A stretch of DNA of 41,741 nucleotides from Oscillibacter sp. (GTDB taxonomy: Bacteria > Bacillota > Clostridia > Oscillospirales > Oscillospiraceae). Shown here one piece after another: positions 1 through 8,000 of the stretch. The translations under genes and the position numbers were made by a program. The notes under the pieces were generated by a model. The model was not told where the DNA came from, ran no database searches, and saw only the letters and a program-made list of their open reading frames with translations. How positions within the stretch are numbered: position 1 is the first letter of the stretch; every line of letters starts with the position of its first letter. The stretch covers positions 3,744-45,484 of the forward strand of contig JAAVHC010000010.1 of the NCBI GenBank assembly GCA_014799925.1. Reading direction: 5' to 3'.

Positions 1-303
1 ACGGCCATTACATCCCTGATGAAAGGACACGGCAGTCTCTCCCTTGGTAATGTAATTGGGGCGAATCTATTTAATCTTGTATTGGTCAGCGGCGTATCCG
101 TGACGCTTTCGCCGTTCCATGTCCCTCAGAGTTCTACGATTGCAGGAATGAACACATCACTGGTGATGGATATACCTGTCATGTTCTTCGTTATGCTTTT
201 ATTGACAGTTCCAGCGTTGGCGAAGAAGAAATTGTTCAGGGCGCAGGGGGTACTTCTATTGGCGGTTTATACTTGTTTTTGTGTAGTGCAATTTATATTG
301 TAG
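1..303 (+). CDS. K+-dependent Na+/Ca2+ exchanger-like antiporter, C-terminal part (5' end outside window)
   Basis: The frame is open from base 1 and ends at 303, so only about the last 100 residues of the protein are present. The segment KGHGSLSLGNVIGANLFN is the second alpha-repeat of the CaCA (YrbG-like) family, where G-N-V-G-x-N-x-F-N lines the ion path. It is followed by three hydrophobic segments, as expected for the last membrane helices. Family members exchange Ca2+ for Na+ across the cytoplasmic membrane. The start and N-terminal half cannot be judged. Family assignment is firm; ion specificity is inference. Confidence 0.8.
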   Translation, partial: TAITSLMKGHGSLSLGNVIGANLFNLVLVSGVSVTLSPFHVPQSSTIAGMNTSLVMDIPVMFFVMLLLTVPALAKKKLFRAQGVLLLAVYTCFCVVQFIL

Positions 304-586
304 GCGTTCGGTGATATAGGGATGGGCCGGGGAACTTTGGCGGTGGAAATTAAGATATCTTTGGCTGTCCACAATTTGCTCTATGGGGGCTGTGCCCGTA
401 GAGAGCTGTGATCGGGCGGCGGCACCATCTCCTGCTCCAAACCCGCTGAGGGCGTATTGTGTACAAAATATTTTTCCATATCATTTTTCCTTCCATTTGT
501 GTAAAATAGTAAGCGGGACCTGTGTTTTATTGCCGCCATCTGGCAGCCACAGGCCCCGCTCATTTCCCAATATTTAATTTCAATAT

Positions 587-657
587 TGCAACTTTTTCAG
601 CACAAATTCCCAGCGCCCGTTTTGAAATTGGCTGTTTTCAAAACGGGCGCTGACCAC
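587..657. repeat. Palindromic intergenic repeat, copy A
   Basis: A 17-bp perfect inverted repeat (arms 611-627 and 636-652, CAGCGCCCGTTTTGAAA and its complement) is preceded by TTGCAACTTTTT. The same unit recurs at 769-840 in the same orientation. It lies in the roughly 700-bp gap between the antiporter and the recombinase gene. I see no other supported gene in that gap (304-1001). Likely a REP- or MITE-like element. Confidence 0.7.
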
Positions 658-768
658 TTCACAGACGAAATTGCTATTTACCGGATCAGGCAGATTCTGG
701 ATGTTCCATCTGACTCTCTGATAAGCAAAAAGCACCCGTTCAACACTGGCGCTTCCAGATAGGCTGTT

Positions 769-840
769 TTGCAACTTTTTTTACTCAAAAGTCCAGCGCC
801 CTTTTTGAATCAGGCGATTTTCAAAACGGGCGCTGGGTAC
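769..840. repeat. Palindromic intergenic repeat, copy B
   Basis: Second copy of the unit at 587-657. Arms are 794-809 and 820-835 with one mismatch, and it is again preceded by TTGCAACTTTTT. The palindromic arms are better conserved between the copies than the loop and flanks, which suggests selection or copying of the hairpin itself. Confidence 0.7.
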
Positions 841-920
841 ATTGTAGATGAATGGCTTTTTTGCCGCGCGTTCAAGTCGTACCCCTATGAATAAAAGCCG
901 GGGATACATCAAAATTTTGA

Positions 921-949
921 GGCCCTTGGATTTTTGCAACCCAAGGGCC
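921..949 (-). terminator. Hairpin downstream of the serine recombinase gene
   Basis: A 9-bp perfect stem (921-929 with 941-949, GGCCCTTGG) has an 11-nt loop. On the minus strand it lies about 50 nt after the recombinase stop and is followed by an A/T-rich stretch rather than a clean T-run. It is a plausible but weak intrinsic terminator. Confidence 0.4.
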
Positions 950-1001
950 TCCGAGGCATTGAAAACTCTCGGTTTTTTAACCAAAAATCTTTTTTAACCT
1001 C

Positions 1002-2468
1002 TTATTCTGGTCCCCCGACCGATTTCAAATCCGAACTTTTAATCTCGTCAAAGCTGACCCTTTTCGAGCCTTCCTTGTAGTTGAAGGTAATCAAAATATA
1101 GTCGTCGAAAATCGTGACTGAGTTCACAAAGCTGTCAATCAGCCGTCGCCGTTCTTCCAACTTGGTGACATCCAAAGTACGGAACCGGCAAATCCAATAG
1201 GTCACATCCTCGCGGGAGAGCAGGGGATGTTTCATTTCCTCCTGGATGATTTGCAGTTCAATTTTCTGTTTGGCGGCCTCCAGTTCATCCAGCCGCTGTT
1301 TGGTGGAGACGTTGATGATACCGGCCTGGATTGCGTTGAGCATATTTGTGATACCTCGCTCTGCATCCTCTAGTTGTTTTCTCAGAGCAGGGAGGGTGCT
1401 ACTCTCTTTGCTTTGCAAGTCCATCACAGTATCTGTTATGTACTCCACAAAGGCGTCATCCATAATTTTTGCCATCACTGAATTAACAACAGCATTTTCC
1501 AGCAGCAGCTTTTTGACGCTTTTGTGTTTGGCGTTGCAGGTGTGATGTTTCTTTGTGTTTACACAGCGGTAATAATGATATTTTCGGTTGGTGGAACTGG
1601 TGCCGCTCTCGCCTACCATCATCGCCCCACAGGTGCCACAGAACAGTTTAGTTGTCAGCAGATAGTCATCCTCCGCCTTATGCCGGGCGGGGGCCTTTTT
1701 GTTTTTGGCCAGCTTGTCCTGCACCCGGTCAAAAAGGTCTTGGGGAACGATAGAAGGGATTCCGTTTGGAATGACGATTTCCCGGTATTTGTATTCTCCC
1801 AGGAACTTTCGATTGTGAAGGATCGCCGCCACAAAATTGAGGTCGATTGCCTTGCCCCGGACAGTCGTCACGCCGGTGTCGTTGAGGTAGTCCCGTATCT
1901 CCTTCATGGTTGCGCCATTGTCATAGCGGGTGAACATCTCCAGCACAACAGGCGCAGTACGGGGGTCGATCTGGTAGTGACGTTCGCTGTCAATGGTGTA
2001 GCCGAAGGTAGGCGTCCCGCCGTTGTATTTACACTTCAAGGCATTCTCCGTATGGCCTCGGATTACCTTCTCCGCAAGTTCAGCAGAATAGTATTCCGCC
2101 ATGCCCTCCAGCAGAGACTCCAGGATAATTCCCTCCGGCCCTTCTGAAATATTTTCCGTAGCGGAGAGAACCTTGACACCATACTTTTTGAGTTGCGCTT
2201 TGTACCGGGCGCTGTCGTAGCGGTTACGAGCAAAGCGATCCAATTTCCAAACGAGGACTACATCAAAGAGGCCCTTGGCGCTGTCCTTTATCATACGCTG
2301 GAAGTCTGGGCGGTTATCGGTTTTAGCAGATAAGGCTCGGTCAATATAGGTACGGACAATCGTGATCTCATTCTTTTGGCAGTAGGCCGTACATTCCCGG
2401 AGTTGACCCTCAATGCTTTCTTCCCTTTGATTATCGCTGGAGTACCGAGCATAAATGACTGCTTTCAT
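1002..2468 (-). CDS. Large serine recombinase (site-specific integrase of a mobile element)
   Basis: The 488-residue protein begins MKAVIYARYSSDNQ, the resolvase catalytic domain. The nucleophile is Ser10 in YxRxS, and residues to about 150 include the VWKLDRFARN helix. A recombinase domain (GGTPTFGY onward) follows, then a Cys-rich zinc ribbon starting LFCGTCGAMM, and a long C-terminal helical region. Such enzymes integrate and excise elements at att sites through double-strand breaks held by a phosphoserine link. The start chosen overlaps the upstream repressor stop as ATGA, so translation is coupled; longer in-frame starts fall inside the repressor gene. The XRE-recombinase pair is typical of integrative elements. 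No att duplication was recognised. Confidence 0.93.
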   Translation of the reverse strand: MKAVIYARYSSDNQREESIEGQLRECTAYCQKNEITIVRTYIDRALSAKTDNRPDFQRMIKDSAKGLFDVVLVWKLDRFARNRYDSARYKAQLKKYGVKVLSATENISEGPEGIILESLLEGMAEYYSAELAEKVIRGHTENALKCKYNGGTPTFGYTIDSERHYQIDPRTAPVVLEMFTRYDNGATMKEIRDYLNDTGVTTVRGKAIDLNFVAAILHNRKFLGEYKYREIVIPNGIPSIVPQDLFDRVQDKLAKNKKAPARHKAEDDYLLTTKLFCGTCGAMMVGESGTSSTNRKYHYYRCVNTKKHHTCNAKHKSVKKLLLENAVVNSVMAKIMDDAFVEYITDTVMDLQSKESSTLPALRKQLEDAERGITNMLNAIQAGIINVSTKQRLDELEAAKQKIELQIIQEEMKHPLLSREDVTYWICRFRTLDVTKLEERRRLIDSFVNSVTIFDDYILITFNYKEGSKRVSFDEIKSSDLKSVGGPE

Positions 2469-2833
2469 TTTTCTTTTTCGGCCTCCTCCAGCATTTTTGT
2501 CAACACCTCTTTTAGCCGTTCGCTCATGGGGGAAGCCGGATCGAAGCACATTTCTACAAACAATTTCAAATCAGGATTGACCTGTTCGATGCGGGGACGA
2601 TGCTCATAAAGTTTGCCCTGCGGCTCGTCGCAGCGGCCAAAGATGTAGTCCAGAGAAACATCGAAGTAATCCGCATAGACCACAAAATTTTCTGCGCTGG
2701 GACTGGACGTGTCACGCTCATAGCGGTCGATAGCGGACTGGCTGACGCCCAGCAGTTCTCCCATTTTTCGCTGAGATATCTTCACGCTCTGCCGCAGTTT
2801 CCTCAACCGGGAACCAATCGTTTCCTTTGCCAT
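2465..2833 (-). CDS. XRE-family helix-turn-helix repressor, coupled to the recombinase
   Basis: 122 residues. The N-terminal HTH_3 domain (about residues 5-62) contains ISQRKMGELLGVSQSAIDRY, a clear recognition-helix region, followed by a phage-repressor type ending of the domain (YFDVSLDYIFG). The rest is acidic and helical. The start at 2833 has AGGAAAGGGG upstream; the longer open frame has no ribosome-binding site. The stop overlaps the recombinase start by 4 nt. It probably represses its own operon and so controls recombinase level. The target operator is not identified. Confidence 0.88.
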   Translation of the reverse strand: MAKETIGSRLRKLRQSVKISQRKMGELLGVSQSAIDRYERDTSSPSAENFVVYADYFDVSLDYIFGRCDEPQGKLYEHRPRIEQVNPDLKLFVEMCFDPASPMSERLKEVLTKMLEEAEKEK

Positions 2834-2941
2834 ATGCTCACCCCTTTCCTGTCTATGACACCACATAACCGAAACATAGTCAACGCGAAAAAAGAGTTTT
2901 ATGAGAGTCATCTTCTCGCAATATCCAACTGGGCCAGGAAA

Positions 2942-2966
2942 GAAAAAAGCGTCCCGTCAAGGACGC
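2942..2966 (-). terminator. Intrinsic terminator downstream of the second XRE gene
   Basis: On the minus strand GCGTCC, a 6-nt loop and GGACGC are followed directly by six T (complement of 2942-2947). It would stop transcripts coming from the XRE gene that ends at 3131, before the recombinase operon begins. Confidence 0.6.
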
Positions 2967-2971
2967 GCAGC

Positions 2972-3085
2972 CGCACAATTTATTGTGCGTTCAACGGGGT
3001 TTGGGGCTGGCCCCAACAAGCGGCAAGCAGGCGTGTAGCCACACACGCCCTGCTTGCCAATTTGCAAAGTGGGTACCTCTTTGCA
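2972..3085. repeat. Cluster of four consecutive inverted repeats
   Basis: Four dyads follow one another: CGCACAAT/ATTGTGCG (2972-2989), TTGGGG/CCCCAA (3001-3016), GGCAAGCAGGCGTGT with its near-complement (3022-3057) and TGCAAAG/CTTTGCA (3063-3085). No gene covers them. Dense dyads near recombinase and regulator genes of an integrative element suggest a transfer origin or a structured RNA, but no relaxase gene is in the window. Confidence 0.55.
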
Positions 3086-3130
3086 CTGCTTGCCCGTTTT
3101 GTTTTGACTGTTATTCAGCAGGCAAACCAC

Positions 3131-3373
3131 TTATTTGATTTCTTGCTCCAAATTTTCAAACAGCGGATCATCAAAGAATTCCCGGACACTTATTTCCAGA
3201 CCATCGCAGATTTTTTGAATGGAAACGACACCAGGATTTTTACTTTTTGTGTTCAGCATACTATAAATCGTAGAAGGCGCGATGCCGCACTGATTTGCCA
3301 GCGCATTGACTGCCATGTTCCGCTCCAGGCATAATGCGTGGATACGGCGGGCAACAGCTGTCTTTGCGTTCAT
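3131..3373 (-). CDS. Small XRE-family HTH regulator (80 residues)
   Basis: Essentially one HTH domain: VARRIHALCLERNMAVNALA, then CGIAPSTIYSMLN as the recognition region, then NPGVVSIQKICDGLEISVREFF. This is the DNA-binding module of Cro/CI-like regulators with no effector domain. I chose ATG at 3373, preceded by GGAGGGTGG; an ATG 21 nt upstream would contain that ribosome-binding site. It is divergent from the SLOG gene, and the shared 130-bp region carries twin dyad repeats that are the obvious operator candidates. Autoregulation and control of the SLOG gene are inferred. Confidence 0.82.
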   Translation of the reverse strand: MNAKTAVARRIHALCLERNMAVNALANQCGIAPSTIYSMLNTKSKNPGVVSIQKICDGLEISVREFFDDPLFENLEQEIK

Positions 3374-3434
3374 AACGGCATCACCACCCTCCATTTCTCT
3401 CACGACTATTGTATCCAAATTTGCGATTTGTCGT

Positions 3435-3491
3435 GTAGGATATATCCCAAATCCAAAATCTGTGCTATAATGCTTGTGGGATATATCGCAA
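3435..3491. promoter_or_regulatory. Divergent promoter region with twin operator-like repeats
   Basis: A 16-bp direct repeat, GTAGGATATATCCCAA (3435-3450) and GTGGGATATATCGCAA (3476-3491), has near-palindromic cores of GGATATATCC. The copies are 41 bp apart, about four helical turns. TATAAT at 3466-3471 lies between them for the rightward SLOG gene. TACAAT on the minus strand (3408-3413) could serve the XRE gene. Binding at both copies would cover the rightward promoter. Confidence 0.6.
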
Positions 3492-3507
3492 GAACGGAGG
3501 AATAGAA

Positions 3508-4035
3508 ATGACAGCAAACACTTGTGCATTTACCGGGCATCGACCGAAAAGCTTTCCCTGGAAGTACAATGAAAATGCCCCTAACTGCGTTTTGCTGAAG
3601 GAAGTCCTGGCAGCGCAGATCGAGACGCTGGTGAACCGGGGCGTGACGGGTTTCCTGTCGGGCATGGCTCAGGGAACAGACCTCTGGTGCAGCCAGATCG
3701 TCCTTGACCTCAAAAAGAAAAATCCTGCGCTGAAACTCCATTGTATCCTGTCCTGCAAGGGACAGGAGAGCAAATGGACAGCATCGGCGCAGGAACATTA
3801 TCACTCAATTTTGGCGCAGGCCAATGAGGTTGTTTATGTGGGGCAGGAGTTCAGCCGGGACTGTATGCTGGAGCGTAACCGATGGTTGGTGAATCGGGCG
3901 TCTATCCTGCTGGCCGTCTATGACGGAACCTATCGGAGTGGGACAGGGATGACCGTTCGCTATGCCCAAAAGCTGGGACGTGAAATTATCATCATCGACC
4001 CGGTTTCCAGACAGGTGAGTTGCCAAAGTTTGTAA
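3508..4035 (+). CDS. SLOG-superfamily protein (YpsA/DUF1273-like)
   Basis: 175 residues. The opening TCAFTGHRPKSFPW, the central GFLSGMAQGTDLW and the late DGTYRSGTGMTVRYA with a hydrophobic strand REIIIID are hallmarks of the DUF1273/YpsA branch of the SLOG Rossmann-like superfamily, which is thought to bind nucleotide-derived ligands. GGAGG lies 9 nt before the ATG. The gene is divergent from a small XRE regulator, an arrangement often seen on integrative elements. The exact substrate is unknown. A role in stress or defence signalling is possible but not shown here. Confidence 0.82.
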   Translation: MTANTCAFTGHRPKSFPWKYNENAPNCVLLKEVLAAQIETLVNRGVTGFLSGMAQGTDLWCSQIVLDLKKKNPALKLHCILSCKGQESKWTASAQEHYHSILAQANEVVYVGQEFSRDCMLERNRWLVNRASILLAVYDGTYRSGTGMTVRYAQKLGREIIIIDPVSRQVSCQSL

Positions 4036-4396
4036 CGCTTTAGAGAGCCAGTTTTCGTAATTCCTATGAAATCATACCAGGAACTTCAAGTTATGTTCCG
4101 AACACCTTGATTTTACTGGGCCGAGAGCCGCCTAAAACGTTACAAGTGTCCGCAAATCAAAGCCGTTTTCGGCGTTCCGAGAGTAATCGTATTACCTGCT
4201 CAAAATTGTAGTTTCAACCTATTGGCGCACAGGCGGTTCAATCCCTCGATTTGTGGACATAGACCGTGATAAAATAGAAAAAGTAACCCCCGATTTTAAT
4301 GCTCCAAAGGAAATGATACAGCCCATTCAATTTCGGCGTTTGAACCCGTTACGGCACAGGGGCTGCGCCCATTTACTTTTTCTACCAGTGTTTACC
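4036..4396. other. Stretch without a supported gene
   Basis: No frame here has a ribosome-binding site together with a recognisable product. A short frame around 4253-4456 begins plausibly (MDIDRDKIEKVTPDF) but becomes low-quality sequence and has no Shine-Dalgarno, so it may be a gene remnant. Confidence 0.4.
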
Positions 4397-4425
4397 TTGA
4401 CAGCCCAGCGGAAATCCGCTACAAT
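4397..4425 (+). promoter_or_regulatory. Near-consensus sigma-A promoter for the small TTG-start gene
   Basis: TTGACA (4397-4402), a 17-bp spacer and TACAAT (4420-4425). Transcription would start near 4432 and give a leader of about 185 nt before the TTG start at 4616. The leader contains a small hairpin (AGAGCC/GGCTTT). Confidence 0.65.
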
Positions 4426-4615
4426 ATGTTTATCTCAAGTGTTGATGTTTGAATGAGAGAGCCGTTAAAGGCTTTCGTTGCTGCGATACACAATTTTCCA
4501 GCAGAAAGGGGAGCAGCCTATCCGAACAATCTCAGGTGGTTGATTTTACAACGTACACGAAAGGCAAGAAGGATGCGCCTTCATAATTCTGAACAAGAAA
4601 TATGGAGGACAGTTT

Positions 4616-4783
4616 TTGGCAAAGAAGAAACCCAACGACTACGGCACTGGCATCCCGCTCCATGAGGTGGAGGCTCTTGCCCGTGTTCTGCTCCCGGAGA
4701 TACAAAAATTCTTTGAGAGCGAGGAAGGGCAAAGAGAGTTCCAGGAGTGGAAAGAAAAACAACAAATCCAGACTGCAACATAA
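4616..4783 (+). CDS. Conserved-looking 55-residue charged protein, TTG start
   Basis: The frame begins TTG at 4616, seven bases after GGAGG (4604-4608), and ends TAA at 4783. The product begins MAKKKPNDYGTGIPLHEVEA and continues as an amphipathic helix (LARVLLPEIQKFFE) with a Glu/Lys/Gln-rich tail, soluble and acidic. A near-consensus promoter lies 190 bp upstream and a long hairpin directly downstream, so it is a complete transcription unit. I recall similar small proteins next to recombinases of Firmicutes integrative elements but cannot name a family. It may be a recombination directionality or accessory factor; function is unknown. Confidence 0.6.
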   Translation: MAKKKPNDYGTGIPLHEVEALARVLLPEIQKFFESEEGQREFQEWKEKQQIQTAT

Positions 4784-4788
4784 TCAGA

Positions 4789-4820
4789 CAGGTGGGGGGT
4801 CCGAAGAGACTCCCCACCTG
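4789..4820 (+). terminator. Strong hairpin just after the 55-residue gene
   Basis: CAGGTGGGG (4789-4797) pairs with CCCCACCTG (4812-4820), extended inward by GTC/GAC with one mismatch. It starts 6 nt after the stop codon. The following T-content is poor, so termination efficiency is uncertain. Confidence 0.5.
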
Positions 4821-5076
4821 TTATCTAGCGGTTGCGTAGATCAGGCCCCACTCAATACACCACAAACCACCACCGTGCTTTCTTTTATCCACTTTTCAAG
4901 GCTCTCTCGGTGCTGGGGACAGCAATTTCTGGGGCCGTTGCCATGCAGTATACAGTTTTGTAGCCATTGCGGTACAATGACTTGCAATGTTTGAGCCTTT
5001 TCTTTTAGAAAATAAGTGACACAATTCACTCCCAGTATGACGCAGGTCAGGTTGCGTATAAAATGGAAACTAGAAA
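4821..5076. other. Intergenic stretch between convergent genes
   Basis: I see no supported gene. A short dyad ACGCA/TGCGT near 5040-5057 lies just beyond the end of the restriction-modification gene but lacks a T-run. Confidence 0.35.
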
Positions 5077-8000
5077 TTATAAAAACTTTTGAATAATCTC
5101 ACTTTTTTGATGTCCTAATATAATTAGTTTCTGTTCGGCTGCTTTAATTTTTCTTTCTAAAACAAGCACCCGATCCATAGCATCATTTTGCAGTGAAATA
5201 TCTGGAACGGAGAATGTAATACCTTGAATACGATCCATTGAAGCCCGATAGCTACGGGAAAAATTCATTCTTTGTCCTTCTACTTCAAGCACATGAGCCA
5301 TATAACGGGGATTCACTTTGCCAGTCCGTACCCTCAACACGCCACAATGATCGGTAGGATAGAACGGTTTATCCTTCGGATAATAGCTTACCATCCAGTC
5401 ACCATCAATTCCCCACAACACAGAGTCTTGCGAAAAATCTTCAATTAATAACTTGTCCACATGACCGAAAGGTTCTTTAACATTGGCGCTGAAAACTGGA
5501 ATAGTACCATCAGGGATAAGTTCTGTATTAAGAATTCGCTTTCCAATAGATATGCTGAACTTTTCTGTGTCAGACAGACTCAGTCGGTGCTCCCCTTGAT
5601 CAGCACTTTCTAATGTTTCAAACAGGTCTTTTATTTCCTTCCTATATGCTTCGATACTCATCCGAGTGGCGTTATATTCATCGTCAATCGGTGTACACTC
5701 ATCAATAATTTGCTGCTGAACAGGGAGAGGAGGTACAGGAATCTCAAACTGTGCGAACTGTTGAGAGTTAATGTTTCTTCCTCTTCGATTAAACTCTGCC
5801 CATTCTTTATAAGGAGTTAATCTTAGAACGCTATCTACATATTTCGGCAAAACAGACTCTTTATGAAATCTGAATCGAATCAGATATCCGGCATAAATTG
5901 CCTTGCCCATTTTTTCTTCATAAAGAAAAGTTTTCCCGGCGGTTGCTCCTGTACGAGCGAACAAAAAATCTTTATCTTGCAAAATGTATTGCTCATCAAT
6001 AGTTTCGGAAGTCATCCACTCATCACCAAGATAACCATCCTCTGTAATATCTGTTATGCGAATATATCGGAAGTCTTCCTCTGGATTGCCGGCTATAGCG
6101 GGCTCATTTGCACCATACTTTGGTTCGTCCGACAAACTCCCAAGTGTGCACAACGGATATTTGCTCTGAAATGTAGGAATCCTCTTGGCATATAGTTTCA
6201 ATGCTTTATTAAATGAAGCACGAGCATAGTTCATCATATCATAAGTTTCGACTACTCCGGCATAGGCTGCATTTTCCTCTGTTATATTCAAAGGCTCGCC
6301 CGCAAATGAATGCCTAATTAAGCTAGCCAGTGTTCCTTCCTGTGCGCGATCACTGTCATTATATAATTTTCCGCCAGCTTTTAATATTTTGATTCCTTCA
6401 CGTCCTTTTGCGTTGCTCCATTTATAACCAAGAAAATCTTTTTGCTCATCATCCTTGACCGGAGACAGGATGACTAATGTCTGCTGTTGATATGTTATTG
6501 CAAAATAACATATTTTATCGTATTCAATGCTTTTGATACCATGATATAAATGATTGAGAATACTCTCCTCCTGCTCACTTTGCGTTTTTCGCAAAAACGT
6601 CTTAGATTTCAGCAGATTTTTCAAATCTGCTGAAGACAACAATGCCTCTACATACAATTTGAAATAGCCACTTGTGGATAATTCCTGTAGGGTATATTCT
6701 TCTCGAACAAATGAAAAATACTCATCTTCTGAAATATCAATTACCCTTAGATATGCTTCAAGTATATCCTTGTCCATCCAATCTGAGAGATCATCTCCAC
6801 TTAAAATGGCTTTTGCACTATCGGATATAAGACCCCACTTTTTGGGTGGTTCATTAAACTTTTCCAAAAACAGGATAACAGTTTCCTGCCCTGTTGCACT
6901 AAATGTTTTACTGCCTAATTGCACAACAGCTCGGATGTAAAAATTTTGCAATATTTGCTCCCGTGCTCCAATGTATGAAGATGGCGAATCTTTTGAAAGA
7001 AGAGGGAGTGGGAGTATTACTGCAGCAATGCCATTTGGTTTCAAAAGCTGTGCAATGCGCTCGACAAAGAGAACTTCAATCTCGCTGCCGTTATCACCAA
7101 TGCGATTCAGAAGCTCAAAATGATTGTTCTTTAACGATAGGTGCTGCTTAAAGGCTGCTACAGAATAGGGCGGATTTGCGACCAGAACATCAAAGCTATT
7201 GCTTTCAATTTGTTTGTCTGGTACGTTTTCTAGTCCGTCACCGAATATAATATTGCCCTCGCCGGCACCGTTCATAAAGAGAGAAATTTTAGAAACACGG
7301 GCAAGCCGATAGTCCTTTTCAATACCAAAGATATGGTCGCGCACCCAAGAGTTATCTCCGTCGTTTTCCGCAAACGCATTGATAGCCTCGACCGCTTCCG
7401 TTAGGAAGTGGCCCGCGCCGCAGGCATAATCTACGACCTTGGGATAAGTTGCTCCTTGTTCAGAATGAGTGAGTCTATAAACGGGGAGGCTATCCCAAAT
7501 AAAGCGCGTGATGGGCATGGGCGTGAAGAACTGGCCTTCGTTCTGCTTAAAGCCCTTGTTCAGTAATTGCTCGAACAAATCACCTAAGAACTGATGCTTA
7601 GACGGATATACGATACGGTATCTTTCAAAGAGCTGCACAACCTCTACTAAAATCTTACCATTCTGATAGAAAAGCTCCTCGTTGTGAACATCCTTAAAAG
7701 AAAAATCATTGTTCGAGTAGAACTTCAGAATACGGATTTTTTCTTTCAGGTCATCGATTGCTTTTTGCCGCTGCTGGCCTGTATAGGTAGCAAATAACCA
7801 TTCCGGATAGTCTGCAGGAACATAGAAAATCTTTTCCCGCATAAATTTCTCCATGCCTTCCTGATGAAGGCGCTGCAAGCGATCCTGTAAAGTCTCGTAT
7901 GTATCAGTACCTTGTTTATACTGGAATTCTACAATATCATTTTCGCCTTTTGTACTCTCATCCACCAGTTTGCAAATAAACAGAGCAACCAATCGGTTGA

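Noticed and set aside
587-840. CRISPR-like array from the repeated palindromes
   Set aside because: Only two copies, very long internal dyads, a 110-bp interval and no cas genes.
1524-2147. Plus-strand open frame inside the serine recombinase gene
   Set aside because: Antisense to the catalytic and recombinase domains, with no RBS or recognisable product.
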